A stretch of 64,000 nucleotides of DNA, taken from positions 800,600 through 864,599 of the forward strand of contig NZ_JANZKZ010000002.1 of assembly GCF_025770725.1 (NCBI RefSeq), read 5' to 3'. Position 1 is the stretch's first letter, and each line of letters starts with the position of its first letter. This DNA is from Sulfurospirillum oryzae (GTDB lineage Bacteria; Campylobacterota; Campylobacteria; Campylobacterales; Sulfurospirillaceae). Shown here one piece after another: positions 8,584-17,747 of this stretch. Under the pieces are notes generated by a model. That model saw only the letters and a list, made by a program, of their open reading frames with translations. It did not search any database and had not been told where the DNA came from. Made by a program: the position numbers and the translations under genes.

Positions 8584-8892
8584 TCATTCTGCTTCCATAA
8601 TGGCACGAAGCGGAAATTGCTCCTCTTTTGCCATTTTTCGCACATGTACTATTTTTGTTTCTGCAATCTCATACGTGTAAACGCCACACAGTCCTTTACC
8701 TTGTTCATGCACCAAAAGCATGATCTCGGTTGCTTTTTCAAAACTATGATGAAAAATCTGCATCAAGACTTTAATGACAAATTCCATGCTACTATAATCG
8801 TCATTGAGCAGCAGAACTTTGTACATTCTTGGCTCTTTTACATCAATGGCGTCAATCGTCTCGTTTTGAAAATTGCCCTCTACATGGTGCAT
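8584..8892 (-). CDS. clpS: ClpA adaptor protein ClpS
   Basis: ClpS binds N-degron substrates and delivers them to ClpA. The 102-residue protein shows the conserved binding-pocket sequences LLNDDYSSMEFV (Asn-Asp-Asp and Met at about residues 30-38) and MLLVHEQGKG (His near residue 63), with an unstructured N-terminal tail typical of the family. It is first in the clpS-clpA-aat operon; only 58 nt separate it from clpA. The context argues that N-end-rule degradation is a coordinated unit in this organism. Confidence 0.95.
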   Translation of the reverse strand: MHHVEGNFQNETIDAIDVKEPRMYKVLLLNDDYSSMEFVIKVLMQIFHHSFEKATEIMLLVHEQGKGLCGVYTYEIAETKIVHVRKMAKEEQFPLRAIMEAE

Positions 8893-8901
8893 TTAAAGCC
8901 T

Positions 8902-9501
8902 CTATTTTGATGTGAGTTTATCAATATCTTTTTGGATAATATCCAAGCCTACTTTTCCAATATAAAACTTATTCTCAGGATTCGCGCTGTAAATGTCCGT
9001 TATCTTTTGATAGCTACCATCTTTTAAAACGACTTTAAACGGCACTTGCAATGTCTCTTTGTATTTAATATCTTGCAAGATGGTCTCAACCAATTTTTTA
9101 TTTTTAGGCGAATTGGTAATGAAATAGTAAGCATTGTATTTTGCCGCAAAATTCTCTACCACGTACTCGTCACTCACCTCTTCAAAAAAGTTAAGCCCGA
9201 TGAGCATCACATCATCAGCATTTTGAAGCTGAAAATCCATGAGGGAAGGAGCTTCTTCTTGGCATGGTGCGCAGAAAGTACCAAATATATCAATCAGGAC
9301 AATCTTACTTTCATCATCTTCAATCACAAAACCACCATTTTTACGAAGCAATGTCAGTTTTGCGCCCGCTACGCTTTTAAGTTCTACTTTATCGCCCTCT
9401 TTATAGGTCTCTTTCAGTGTTGGCGCATTTGATTTTTCAGAGCCACACCCCAAAAATAGTAGTGATGTTATAACCGCGATTAAGCTGATTAATTTTTTCA
9501 T
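8902..9501 (-). CDS. TlpA-like thioredoxin-fold lipoprotein
   Basis: The 199-residue protein starts with a lipoprotein signal peptide (MKKLISLIAVITSLLFLGC, Cys at residue 19), so it should be lipid-anchored in the periplasm. A thioredoxin-like domain follows with the redox motif FCAPCQEE near residue 78. TlpA/ResA-type proteins reduce or isomerise disulfides, often for cytochrome c maturation. The second half (VENFAAKYNAYYFITNSPKN) fits the usual fold. It sits 9 nt upstream of clpS and downstream of smpB on the same strand, an order I recall from Campylobacter. The exact substrate is unknown. Confidence 0.85.
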   Translation of the reverse strand: MKKLISLIAVITSLLFLGCGSEKSNAPTLKETYKEGDKVELKSVAGAKLTLLRKNGGFVIEDDESKIVLIDIFGTFCAPCQEEAPSLMDFQLQNADDVMLIGLNFFEEVSDEYVVENFAAKYNAYYFITNSPKNKKLVETILQDIKYKETLQVPFKVVLKDGSYQKITDIYSANPENKFYIGKVGLDIIQKDIDKLTSK

Positions 9502-9558
9502 GTTTCCCTCGTATAACTTTTGGTTTATTCTACTTTGTTTAAATAAATAATATGTAAA

Positions 9559-10023
9559 CTACTCTTTATAAGCATGATTTTTCATGGCTGTTTTAGCTTC
9601 TCTTTGGGCATCTTTTTCTTTTAAACTCTCGCGCTTGTCGTGTTCATTCTTTCCACGCGCCAACGCAATCTCCACTTTAGCAAGATTTTTGCTGTTAAAA
9701 TAGATCGAAAGTGGCACAATCGTTAAGCCATCTTTGGCGACTTTCATATCCCATTTGCGTAACTGCTTTAGATGTAAAAGCAATTTCCGAGGGGCTCTCT
9801 CGTTAGGCGCATAGTTGAGATTCGCCGTTGAGAGATGTGAAATATGCGCATTAAGCAAAAAAGCCTCACCTTTGATAATCTTCACAAACGAATCTTTAAG
9901 ATTGACTCTGCCTTGGCGAATTGCCTTTACTTCACTGCCTTGAAGCACAATACCCGCTTCAAGTTTTTCTAAAATTTCATAGTCATGGAACGCTTTTTTA
10001 TTGCGTGCAACGGGTTCACCCAT
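9559..10023 (-). CDS. smpB: SsrA-binding protein SmpB
   Basis: SmpB binds tmRNA and brings it to stalled ribosomes for trans-translation, which tags the nascent protein for ClpXP or ClpAP. The 154-residue protein has the SmpB signature: [20 protein letters not shown] near residue 8, [18 protein letters not shown] near residue 30, and the basic C-terminal tail [19 protein letters not shown]. The start is the ATG at 10023, 11 nt downstream of ispE. The tmRNA gene itself is not in this window. Confidence 0.96.
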   Translation of the reverse strand: MGEPVARNKKAFHDYEILEKLEAGIVLQGSEVKAIRQGRVNLKDSFVKIIKGEAFLLNAHISHLSTANLNYAPNERAPRKLLLHLKQLRKWDMKVAKDGLTIVPLSIYFNSKNLAKVEIALARGKNEHDKRESLKEKDAQREAKTAMKNHAYKE

Positions 10024-10034
10024 TTAAGTACCTC

Positions 10035-10808
10035 TTACTTTGCTCTAATTCTGAAAAAACTGCTTCCACTGCCGCTAAAAAACCATCCCTCTTTGGCATA
10101 CGCACCAAGTTCTGGGTACGCTTTTAAACATGCAGGGAAAAGATCGTTTAGCGCTTCTTTACTAAACCCTTTTAGCAGTTCGGTACTTTTCAAGTCAACC
10201 ATGTTGAGCGCAAGCGCTTGATCCATAGATTGCAAGAAATATTCCCTATATGTTTTATAGACCAATGCTGTGTTGCATGCTAATGGTGGGGTAAAAACTT
10301 CAATATCAAGGGCGGATTCATCAAACTTTTCAACCACCTCTCCAATGCCGCTCACATTGGCACTCTCATAACCTGAGACAAAAAAAGCAACATCGGCACC
10401 CACGTCGCTTCCAATGCGCATCATTTCATCTCGTTCAAGCCCTAAATTTGCTCTCTCATTGAGCATTTTTAAAAAGGTCGCTGCATCACTACTTCCTCCC
10501 CCTAGCCCTGAGCCTGTAGGAATATTTTTCTTTACATGTAAAGCGTATTCGCTCATCACACGCTCGACCTCTTTGCCAAATCCTTGCGTTTTAAGCACTT
10601 CAAAAATGCGGTAGAGCGTATTATGTTCCAACGCACAATTAAACTCCCCTACTAACTCAAAAGCTTCGGTACTTTTTTTAGGAATGAAACTGAGCGTATC
10701 CCATAAAGAAGGCACAATCATAAAGCGTGAAAGCAATTCATGGTAATTCCCACGTTTGCCCACGATTTTAAGAAAAATATTGACTTTTGCGTGCGCTTGA
10801 TAGTGCAT
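10035..10808 (-). CDS. ispE: 4-diphosphocytidyl-2-C-methyl-D-erythritol kinase
   Basis: IspE phosphorylates CDP-methylerythritol in the non-mevalonate isoprenoid pathway. The 257-residue GHMP kinase has the N-terminal AHAKVNIFLKIVGKRG motif and the glycine-rich ATP loop PTGSGLGGGSSDAA near residue 95. The C-terminal FFSGSGSSFFRI motif is also present. The ATG at 10808 overlaps the csrA stop (TAATG), so the genes are coupled. A perfect TTTACATGTAAA at 10531 falls between two conserved regions and encodes LHVK. Confidence 0.94.
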   Translation of the reverse strand: MHYQAHAKVNIFLKIVGKRGNYHELLSRFMIVPSLWDTLSFIPKKSTEAFELVGEFNCALEHNTLYRIFEVLKTQGFGKEVERVMSEYALHVKKNIPTGSGLGGGSSDAATFLKMLNERANLGLERDEMMRIGSDVGADVAFFVSGYESANVSGIGEVVEKFDESALDIEVFTPPLACNTALVYKTYREYFLQSMDQALALNMVDLKSTELLKGFSKEALNDLFPACLKAYPELGAYAKEGWFFSGSGSSFFRIRAK

Positions 10809-11035
10809 TATTTAAGTTTCTCGCTAAGGCTAAAGAGTGCGCTATGATCGGTACTTTTACTCGCTTCAATATTGGACTCTTTAATTGCCTTTTCTAACTC
10901 TTCGCGAAGAATCAACATATCTTTGGGTGCATCAAAACCCAGTTTAACAACACCTTTTGAGATTTCAATAACACGAACGGTAATATTTTCATTTAAAACA
11001 ACACCCTCTCCGACTTTACGTGTGAGTATTAACAT
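10808..11035 (-). CDS. csrA: Carbon storage regulator CsrA
   Basis: CsrA is a small RNA-binding dimer that represses translation by covering GGA motifs; in Campylobacterota it governs flagellin synthesis and is opposed by FliW. The 75-residue protein shows the full family sequence, MLILTRKVGEGVVLNENI, then the core VKLGFDAPKDMLILREE. The ATG at 11035 follows the truB stop with one nucleotide between. Its position between truB and ispE is conserved in this phylum as I recall. Confidence 0.96.
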   Translation of the reverse strand: MLILTRKVGEGVVLNENITVRVIEISKGVVKLGFDAPKDMLILREELEKAIKESNIEASKSTDHSALFSLSEKLK

Positions 11036-11036
11036 G

Positions 11037-11864
11037 TTACGCCCTTAGCGATAGTGAATTTAGGAGATATTCTACTCCATTTGCGCTGATTTCTACAACG
11101 CTGAGCATCTCATCAAGGATGATTTGATAAATGCCCTCTTCTTGCTTTTCAAAATTTTGGGCACTCAGTTTTCGACCCAAGAGAATATCTTGAGTGTCGC
11201 CTAAGTAGTGGTTTAGGGGAAGATCAAGATAATCAAGGGGGTTAAGTGCTTTTTCATTATCATAGACAAAAGCCCCTTCATTCAGACGCTCTAACGCACT
11301 TAAACACCCACTAAATCCAAGCCTATGGGCAATCATCGCTCCAATGCTTCGTACATAGCCACCCTCTGAAATCGTAATCTCAAAGGTCAAAAAAGGATGC
11401 ACATAATGCACTAAATGACAGTCATAAATCGTGCTTGTAATGGCTTTAAGTTCAAACTCTTTATCGTTACGTGCCAAGTCATACGCACGCACTCCATCAA
11501 TCTTTTTAGCCGAATATTTAGGGGGCAAGTATGTTTTTTCTCCTACCATACTTTGCAGTACAAAGTTGACAGCATCAGGATGAAACGCCATCATCTGCTC
11601 GACATGTTCAATTTTTTCGATGTCTAATGTTGGACTTGATGCCCCCATCCAGAGTGTCGCCCGATACGTTTTAGGTGCTTTTTTTAAAAAACGAAACAGT
11701 TTTGTAAACTGCCCAAAAGCAATAATCAAAACGCCTTGAGCAAACGGATCGAGTGTACCTGAAAATCCCGCTTTCTTTACATTGTAACGTCGTTTAATAC
11801 GGCTTAAAAAATGGTTTGAAACCATACTTGCAGGTTTATAGGCAACAAAAAGGCGATTGTCCAC
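11037..11864 (-). CDS. truB: tRNA pseudouridine(55) synthase TruB
   Basis: TruB makes pseudouridine 55 in the T arm of tRNA. The 275-residue product carries the catalytic motif GFSGTLDPFAQGVLIIAFGQ near residue 34 (Asp in GTLDP) and the conserved YxAxKxxGxRAYDLAR segment near residue 115. It starts with GTG at 11864, overlapping the uvrD stop in TAGTG. The C-terminal PUA-like extension is short, normal for this phylum. Confidence 0.94.
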   Translation of the reverse strand: MDNRLFVAYKPASMVSNHFLSRIKRRYNVKKAGFSGTLDPFAQGVLIIAFGQFTKLFRFLKKAPKTYRATLWMGASSPTLDIEKIEHVEQMMAFHPDAVNFVLQSMVGEKTYLPPKYSAKKIDGVRAYDLARNDKEFELKAITSTIYDCHLVHYVHPFLTFEITISEGGYVRSIGAMIAHRLGFSGCLSALERLNEGAFVYDNEKALNPLDYLDLPLNHYLGDTQDILLGRKLSAQNFEKQEEGIYQIILDEMLSVVEISANGVEYLLNSLSLRA

Positions 11865-13909
11865 TATATCTTCTCCACAAATGAAGCTAAGATATCCCTT
11901 CTCGTACCACTAAAATTGATCTGAAGTTTAAACTCACGCCCCACTTTACTCACTTCGGTCACACGCCCAATACCAAAGATTTTATGTTTGACAAGGTCGC
12001 CTTTTTTAAACGAAGTCGTCTTCTCCAAGATCAAGCTTCCCTCACAGACACCCGCTTCTTTGAGAAAACGGCTCTTCGTAAGCTCTGTTCTACGACCTTT
12101 GTAAAAACGACTACCAGAAAAACTGAGTGTCAACTCTTTTTTTGCACGTGTAATCGCTACATAGCCAAGACGACGCTCCTCTTCGATGTCACTACCATCG
12201 CCAATGAGCGGGAAGAAACCCTCTTCCATACCAATGACAAAAAGGTATTCAAATTCCAAGCCTTTACTGGCGTGAATACTCATAATGGAGATATTTTCAC
12301 TGTCAATCTGGTCTTGATCACTCTGAAGTGCCAACTCATTTAAGAAGTCATCGACACCCATTTGAGGATTTTGCTTGACATAATCACGGAAAAGTCCGTA
12401 AAATTCATCAATGTTGGAAAGACGCTCTAGCGAATCAGGTTGATTGTTATAGTACTCTTTAAGCGCAAAGGCTTCTTCGATTGCATCGATCATATCGTAG
12501 GTTGAGTTTTTCTGAATGCTTTGTATATGTGCGATATTTTGAACAAACTCTTTAAGCGCCAAAGAAGCCTTCTTAGTCGCCTCTTTTTCAATAGCCGCTT
12601 CGTTACATGTAATGTATTCATAAATGGATTGACGAGCATCATAAGCCGCTTTAAAGATACGCTCAATGGTGACTTTACCCAGTCCACGCTTAGGGCGATT
12701 AATAATGCGTTTAATTGAAAAATCATCATGGGGATTGGCAATGACGCGCAGGTAGCTGATAACATCTTTAACCTCAGCACGCTCATAGAACTTGACGCCT
12801 CCAACCATATTGTAAGGGATTTGCTCTTTATTAAGACCCTCTTCGAGTGAACGACTCAGCGCGTTAATGCGGTACAAAACAGCAATTTCATTCGGACTTA
12901 TGCCACTTAAAATAAGTTTTTTAATGCGCTTTGCAATGGAGTGAGCCTCTTGATTTTCATCGTGTGAGTCCATCACTTCTATCGCTTTGCCGTCCCCTTT
13001 AGTACTCTCAAGCACCTTGCCGATACGCCCACGGTTATGCTCGATAAGATCATTCGCCGCTTTAAGAATTTGGGTGGTTGAACGGTAATTTTTCTCGAGC
13101 TTGACGATTTTGACATTGTCAAACGATGCGTGAAATTCCAAAATGTTTTTTATATTTGCACCACGCCAGCCATAAATACTCTGGTCATCATCACCCACAA
13201 CACACAGATTGTTGTGCGTATGACACAATTTACGAAGGAGTTTGTACTGCAATTCATTGGTGTCTTGGTACTCATCAACCATAATATACTGATAACGACG
13301 GCTCACCTCTTCGCAAAGGGCATCATCGCTCTCTAAAATCTTATAAGGAAGCACCAAAAGATCATCAAAATCAACCAAGTTATTGGAGACTAAATAGTCT
13401 TCGTATTGCTCGTAAAGTTTAGCGATAAATTGATAACTCTTCTGCTCCGCTTTTTCCCATGCCACTTTAGGATCAATCAGGGAAGTCTTATAGCGTGAAA
13501 TTTCACTAGCAATCATACCGGTAGGAAGTTCTGTGGAGGTACTAAAGCTTTTTAAGATACGTTTTTTATCATCGGTATCAATGACCACAAAACTGTTTTT
13601 ACGCCCTATTTTTTCAATATGAAATTTTAAAAAAAGCAGACCAAATTTATGAAACGTACATAAAAGCGGTGGATAGGTATGCTCTTCTATCATTGCCATA
13701 GCGCGTTCTCGCATCTCACTTGCCGCTTTATTGGTAAAAGTAAGCGTCAACGTGTTCGCAGGAGGAATGCCTAAAGAGAGCAGATACGCTAAACGTGAGG
13801 TGATCGTCTTCGTCTTTCCACTACCTGCACCTGCTAAGATAAGCACAGGACCATCTACACATTTGACTGCATCTTGTTGTGATTCGTTTAACATCGCTAA
13901 ATCTTGCAT
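11864..13909 (-). CDS. uvrD: UvrD/Rep-type ATP-dependent DNA helicase
   Basis: This 3'-5' superfamily 1A helicase acts in excision repair and replication restart. All motifs are visible in the 681-residue protein: I LAGAGSGKTKTITSR (about 29), Ia TFTNKAASEMRERA, II VDEYQDTN, III GDDDQSIYGWRGA, IV LEKNYRS, V SIHASKGLEFEYLFVIG and VI VAITRAKKEL. The C terminus has a Tudor-like segment (KGDLVKHKIFGIGRV) as in PcrA/UvrD. It is the first gene of a long minus-strand run and has a TATAAT box upstream (13944-13949). UvrD versus Rep cannot be settled by reading alone. Confidence 0.92.
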   Translation of the reverse strand: MQDLAMLNESQQDAVKCVDGPVLILAGAGSGKTKTITSRLAYLLSLGIPPANTLTLTFTNKAASEMRERAMAMIEEHTYPPLLCTFHKFGLLFLKFHIEKIGRKNSFVVIDTDDKKRILKSFSTSTELPTGMIASEISRYKTSLIDPKVAWEKAEQKSYQFIAKLYEQYEDYLVSNNLVDFDDLLVLPYKILESDDALCEEVSRRYQYIMVDEYQDTNELQYKLLRKLCHTHNNLCVVGDDDQSIYGWRGANIKNILEFHASFDNVKIVKLEKNYRSTTQILKAANDLIEHNRGRIGKVLESTKGDGKAIEVMDSHDENQEAHSIAKRIKKLILSGISPNEIAVLYRINALSRSLEEGLNKEQIPYNMVGGVKFYERAEVKDVISYLRVIANPHDDFSIKRIINRPKRGLGKVTIERIFKAAYDARQSIYEYITCNEAAIEKEATKKASLALKEFVQNIAHIQSIQKNSTYDMIDAIEEAFALKEYYNNQPDSLERLSNIDEFYGLFRDYVKQNPQMGVDDFLNELALQSDQDQIDSENISIMSIHASKGLEFEYLFVIGMEEGFFPLIGDGSDIEEERRLGYVAITRAKKELTLSFSGSRFYKGRRTELTKSRFLKEAGVCEGSLILEKTTSFKKGDLVKHKIFGIGRVTEVSKVGREFKLQINFSGTRRDILASFVEKI

Positions 13910-13943
13910 ACGTTCATCTACTTTTTTATAATATAGTATCTTT

Positions 13944-13949
13944 ATTATA
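13944..13949 (-). promoter_or_regulatory. -10 box for the uvrD operon
   Basis: On the minus strand this reads TATAAT in the context CGCTATAATAAAG, about 35 nt upstream of the uvrD ATG. It faces away from the LysR promoter. Confidence 0.55.
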
Positions 13950-14021
13950 GCGAAAAAAGTTTAAGCAAAACTCTTGGAACATTTCATGATTTTACGCATT
14001 GTTTTTACTATTATTTTTAGT

Positions 14022-14027
14022 TATAAT
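14022..14027 (+). promoter_or_regulatory. -10 box for the LysR-type regulator gene
   Basis: TATAAT in the context TAGTTATAATCATG, 47 nt upstream of the ATG at 14075. The AT-rich 165-bp gap it sits in separates uvrD from the divergent regulator. Confidence 0.55.
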
Positions 14028-14074
14028 CATGCAGAGTTACAAAAGATATTTATATAATTAATAAGGATTATTTC

Positions 14075-14980
14075 ATGCTTAAAGATTTCTCCAAAGTAGA
14101 AACCTTTTTAACCGTTGTGCGCGAAAAGAGCTTCTCAAAAGCCTCTAAAAAATTAGGAATCAGCCAACCAGCAGTCACACAACAGATCAAACTTTTAGAA
14201 GAATATTTGGACATTCAGATTGTTGATCGTAAGAAAAACGGCATCAAACTGACCACCGCAGGCGAAGAACTCTATAAAGTAGCTATCAAACTTGAAAAAC
14301 ATCTCTTAGCCGCTGAACGTGAAATGTTACGATTGGTCAACAAAGAGGTTATTTTTGTGCTTGGGGCATCTCCTGTCATTGGCAACTATATTCTGCCAAA
14401 TTTTCTCAATGATATTCAAGAAGCCATTAAAAATAATGTAATGCTCAAAGTTGAAGATGCTAGAGAAATTACTGAAAAACTCCTTGATAAAAAAGTGGAT
14501 TTAGCATTGATTGAAGCGCCTATTTTTCAAGAGGGCATTATTTACCGTGAGTGGTTAGAAGATGAACTGGTCATCACCTCTCGCTCACCGCTTCCAAAGC
14601 TTGTTAAAAAAGAGGATTTGCTTTCTTATAACTGGATTTGTCGCGAAGAAGAGTCCAATACCCGTAAAATTATTCATGAGACATTTGAAAAAATGGATGT
14701 GGATTGTAAAAGTTTTAAAGTCAAAAGCATCGTCACAAGTTCCACGGCGGTAAAACATACACTGATGAAAGCTAATATTGAAGAGACACCAACGGTTTCG
14801 ATTCTCTCAAAACATATTATTGCAGATGAACTGGAAAATGGACTATTGTATACAACAAAAATGAAGGGCTTGAAGCTCACACGAATGCTTTATCTCTGCT
14901 ATATCAAAGACCGAAAGCATGACGCGTTAATCGATAATGTCATTAATTACATTATGAGCAAACAGGACATTAAAGCCTAG
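14075..14980 (+). CDS. LysR family transcriptional regulator
   Basis: The 301-residue protein has an N-terminal winged helix-turn-helix (SFSKASKKLGISQPAVTQQIKLLEEYL, helix-turn-helix at about residues 18-40) and a C-terminal effector-binding domain (from about residue 88). LysR regulators usually control a divergent or adjacent gene and respond to a small metabolite; here neither neighbour is an obvious target. The upstream gene uvrD is housekeeping and the downstream gene is convergent, its stop codon directly abutting. The ribosome site AAGGATT precedes the ATG. Confidence 0.9.
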   Translation: MLKDFSKVETFLTVVREKSFSKASKKLGISQPAVTQQIKLLEEYLDIQIVDRKKNGIKLTTAGEELYKVAIKLEKHLLAAEREMLRLVNKEVIFVLGASPVIGNYILPNFLNDIQEAIKNNVMLKVEDAREITEKLLDKKVDLALIEAPIFQEGIIYREWLEDELVITSRSPLPKLVKKEDLLSYNWICREEESNTRKIIHETFEKMDVDCKSFKVKSIVTSSTAVKHTLMKANIEETPTVSILSKHIIADELENGLLYTTKMKGLKLTRMLYLCYIKDRKHDALIDNVINYIMSKQDIKA

Positions 14981-15436
14981 TTACGACTTCTTTACCAACT
15001 TTTGATTTTCAGGATTGGACATAAATGCTTCCATCGAGCGTTTAAGTCCACTCTCTTTGGGTAGCTTTTCAACGGTTTTTGGAGGCGTACTCAAGTTTAT
15101 AAAAACAGGAATTTCTTCAATGATAATCTGCAAAATTGCCTCTATCGGCAAACTCACCAAAGAGCCAAAATTATCACTTCCAAAACCTGCTTCAAAGCTG
15201 ATTTTACCATTGTAGATTTGCGTACTCTCAAAGGTATACCCTGCTAGAAAGAACATCGTAATGGGTTTAAACCCTTGACTGATCTGCATCGGCAAAGCAG
15301 GGTCAAATGATACATCAGCAATGTTAGTTAAAATGGAAAAATTAACCCCACGCTTTAGGAGCAACTCCAACACCTCTTTGGTGTGCTTTTTCATCAGAGT
15401 ATGAAAATCCTCACTGCCAAGTAACGTTTCAAGCAT
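14981..15436 (-). CDS. SspB-like conserved protein
   Basis: This 151-residue protein has no membrane segment. I do not recognise it by close homology, but its layout resembles the SspB adaptor family: an N-terminal helix (residues 14-31), a beta segment, then GKISFEAGFGSDNFGSLVSLPIEAIL near residue 80, like the SspB core in which a beta strand is followed by a Phe-Gly turn and a V-x-x-P-I-x-A-hydrophobic segment. SspB tethers ssrA-tagged substrates to ClpXP. The charged C-terminal tail after about residue 118 could be a protease-docking tail. It overlaps the pepF stop by 8 nt and lies downstream of it in one operon. The assignment is inference. Confidence 0.45.
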   Translation of the reverse strand: MLETLLGSEDFHTLMKKHTKEVLELLLKRGVNFSILTNIADVSFDPALPMQISQGFKPITMFFLAGYTFESTQIYNGKISFEAGFGSDNFGSLVSLPIEAILQIIIEEIPVFINLSTPPKTVEKLPKESGLKRSMEAFMSNPENQKLVKKS

Positions 15437-17150
15437 TGCACATTCCTTTAAACTCCGCCAAAAGGGATTCTATTTCGCCAATACCTAATTGCCAAAAATG
15501 CTCATCCTCAATATCAAAACCAAATTTTTTAATGAGTTCTTTGGGGCTTTGGCTTCCCCCTGCACTTAAGAAGCTCGTATAATTTTGAACAAAAGTCGCT
15601 TTATCACTTTTTTTATAAAGTCCATAAAGTGCTAAAACAAGCAGCTGACCATAACTGTACGCATAGCAATAAAATGGAGAGTGAATAAAATGAGGAATAT
15701 AACTCCACCACAAATGATAGTTTGAACTCAGCGTAATGCTTTTGCCAAACATCTTTTGGCTCTCTTCCATCCAGTATTTGTTAAACGTAGCAAGATCCAA
15801 CTCACCTTCATGGGCATGCACTTTACGCTCAAATGTTGTAAAGTTGATCTGTCTGTAAAGTGTTGAGAAAATATCTTCTATCTTACTCGCATACAAAGCG
15901 CGTTTTTCATCCGCATTGAGATTCTCTTTGATCGCATCAAATACCAACATCTCCGCAAAAACGGAAGCGGTTTCAGACGTTGTTAAAGGGGTATCGCTTC
16001 CCAAATAGCCTACGTCGCGTGAAAGGTACTGATGAATGGCATGTCCTAACTCATGCGCTAACGTGAAAAGGTCGCGTCTTGTGTCTGTATGGTTTAAAAG
16101 CACATAAGGATGCGTTGAAGGCGTTGCTGGATGCGAAAAAGCACCCCCTCTTTTTTTATCTTTTGGAAGCACATCAATCCAGCCTTGTTCAAACGCAATG
16201 GAAGCGATCTCATAAAATTTAGGATTGAATTTTTTAAAAGCATCTAAAACAATCTGCTTTGAAGTTTTAAAATCATACTTCGCATTAGAAGTCTCAAGCG
16301 GTGCATAACGGTCATACTCAAAAAGTTCAGGAAGCCCCAAAAGTTTTGCTTTTTGCGTGTAATAATCTTGCACCAAATGAAAACTACTTTCCGCACTTTT
16401 AATAAGAGCATCAACACTTTTTTGTGTGATTTTATTATCCATGTGGCGTGGTTGTTCTGCATTTTTATAGCCTCGAAGCTCACACTCACTGGCAAGATCG
16501 GTTTTAATCATATTGAAAATATACGCCAAGAGTGGCTGATGCGGCTTAATGCCTTTGGTAAAAGCATTGGCTGCTTTTTGTCTTACGTCTCTGTTTTGGT
16601 CTTGGAGTTTGCTCAAAATCTCTTCTTCAGAGAGTTTTTCACCTTCATAAGAAAATTTGAGTCGGCTAAAATGCTCATCAAAAAGACGACTAAACGCTGA
16701 AGCTGACGTCATCTCTTTTTTAAGAAGAATGCGCTCTTCTTTTTGACTAAGCTGATACGGCTTTTCTTCCATAAGCGATTCGAGATAGTACTTGTACGTG
16801 GGAACTGAGGCAATCAACTCTTCTTGTTTTGGTTTGGAAAGTTTGTTAAACTCAAGTTCAAAAAAGAGAAGATTTTCAGCGATATTGGTGTGTGCTTGTT
16901 GGTATTTGGCATAAAAACCACCATTGTCACTATTGGTTGCAAATTTCAAAAATGCATACGTCATAATACGACCAAGCTTCTCATTGATCGCTTCATATTC
17001 TCTGATTGATTCTAAAAACTCGTTTACATGTAACTCTTTAAGTTTTCCTTTGCAAACACATTCAAAGCTTTTTGCGCGCGTTGCAGCATCTTTTAAATCT
17101 GCTTCTAATAACGCTTCATTTTCGTACAGTGCGGATAGATCCCAATTCAA
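15429..17150 (-). CDS. pepF: Oligoendopeptidase F, M3 family
   Basis: This is a cytoplasmic zinc metallopeptidase that cleaves short peptides. The 573-residue protein has the M3 motif LAHELGHAIHQYLSRDVG near residue 368 (zinc ligands in HELGH) and the downstream Glu in TSETASVFAEML. It starts with TTG at 17150 (MNWDLSAL, the usual N terminus of the family) with AAGGA at a good distance, 3 nt after the pabC stop. A one-mismatch iterated palindrome at 17023 encodes LHVN. Confidence 0.92.
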   Translation of the reverse strand: MNWDLSALYENEALLEADLKDAATRAKSFECVCKGKLKELHVNEFLESIREYEAINEKLGRIMTYAFLKFATNSDNGGFYAKYQQAHTNIAENLLFFELEFNKLSKPKQEELIASVPTYKYYLESLMEEKPYQLSQKEERILLKKEMTSASAFSRLFDEHFSRLKFSYEGEKLSEEEILSKLQDQNRDVRQKAANAFTKGIKPHQPLLAYIFNMIKTDLASECELRGYKNAEQPRHMDNKITQKSVDALIKSAESSFHLVQDYYTQKAKLLGLPELFEYDRYAPLETSNAKYDFKTSKQIVLDAFKKFNPKFYEIASIAFEQGWIDVLPKDKKRGGAFSHPATPSTHPYVLLNHTDTRRDLFTLAHELGHAIHQYLSRDVGYLGSDTPLTTSETASVFAEMLVFDAIKENLNADEKRALYASKIEDIFSTLYRQINFTTFERKVHAHEGELDLATFNKYWMEESQKMFGKSITLSSNYHLWWSYIPHFIHSPFYCYAYSYGQLLVLALYGLYKKSDKATFVQNYTSFLSAGGSQSPKELIKKFGFDIEDEHFWQLGIGEIESLLAEFKGMCNA

Positions 17151-17153
17151 TAT

Positions 17154-17747
17154 TTAGTCCTTAATACATACTTCTTTAACTATTTTAAACCCTATAAGAG
17201 CATTCATTATAGCAAATTTCTCCGATTTTTGAAGACTTTTAGTGTCTAAATGATCACACTTTAAAAACCCACTTGCAAGTAACCGAGCCCTGGTTGTGCC
17301 TTCTAAAAGCGGGTGTGAGGGTGTTTTCCACTCTCCATCAATCAAGAGCGCGATATTGGCAATGCTTGTATCTTGAAGCATCCCTTTACATGTAAAGATG
17401 ACATCATCGACGTCACTTTGTAAATGCTTATTCAACGCTTCCCTGTTGCAATATTTATAGGCATATGCAACATCGGCTTCTATGAGTGTAAATGTCTGAA
17501 TAACACGAGGTGTGTAGGGAAGATACTCTACCTTTAAAATCTCGGTGTCATACTCGACGCGCACTCTACATGTAAGCTCTTTGGGTGGCGTTAAAAGCTC
17601 TGCCAATGAAATTTTGTGCGTTGTACCATAAAGCTCTTTGCGTGTTTTATCAAACCGTGCTTGGTGAAATGAAAGATGTTCTATTTCGCCATCCACTGCT
17701 TTAAGTGTCTCAAAACAAGGGAACATAGACTTTGTCACACAGTTCAT
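17154..17747 (-). CDS. pabC: Class IV aminotransferase, likely aminodeoxychorismate lyase
   Basis: PabC converts 4-amino-4-deoxychorismate to p-aminobenzoate and pyruvate for folate. The PLP fold is recognisable from CNREALNKHL near residue 106 (PLP lysine), MLQDTSIANIALLIDG and PLLEGTTRARLL. At about 197 residues it is shorter than E. coli PabC (269) and the N-terminal domain is compact. I prefer the ATG at 17747, with AGGAG just upstream; a later ATG at 17726 is possible and a GTG at 17768 unlikely. It overlaps pabB, which supports the role. Two palindrome sites (17385, 17565) encode FTCK and LTCR. Confidence 0.82.
   Translation of the reverse strand: MNCVTKSMFPCFETLKAVDGEIEHLSFHQARFDKTRKELYGTTHKISLAELLTPPKELTCRVRVEYDTEILKVEYLPYTPRVIQTFTLIEADVAYAYKYCNREALNKHLQSDVDDVIFTCKGMLQDTSIANIALLIDGEWKTPSHPLLEGTTRARLLASGFLKCDHLDTKSLQKSEKFAIMNALIGFKIVKEVCIKD

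Noticed and set aside
6327..8645. Longer ClpA starting at 8645
   Set aside because: It would overlap clpS, the first 40 residues are not ClpA-like, and the ATG at 8525 has a strong ribosome site.
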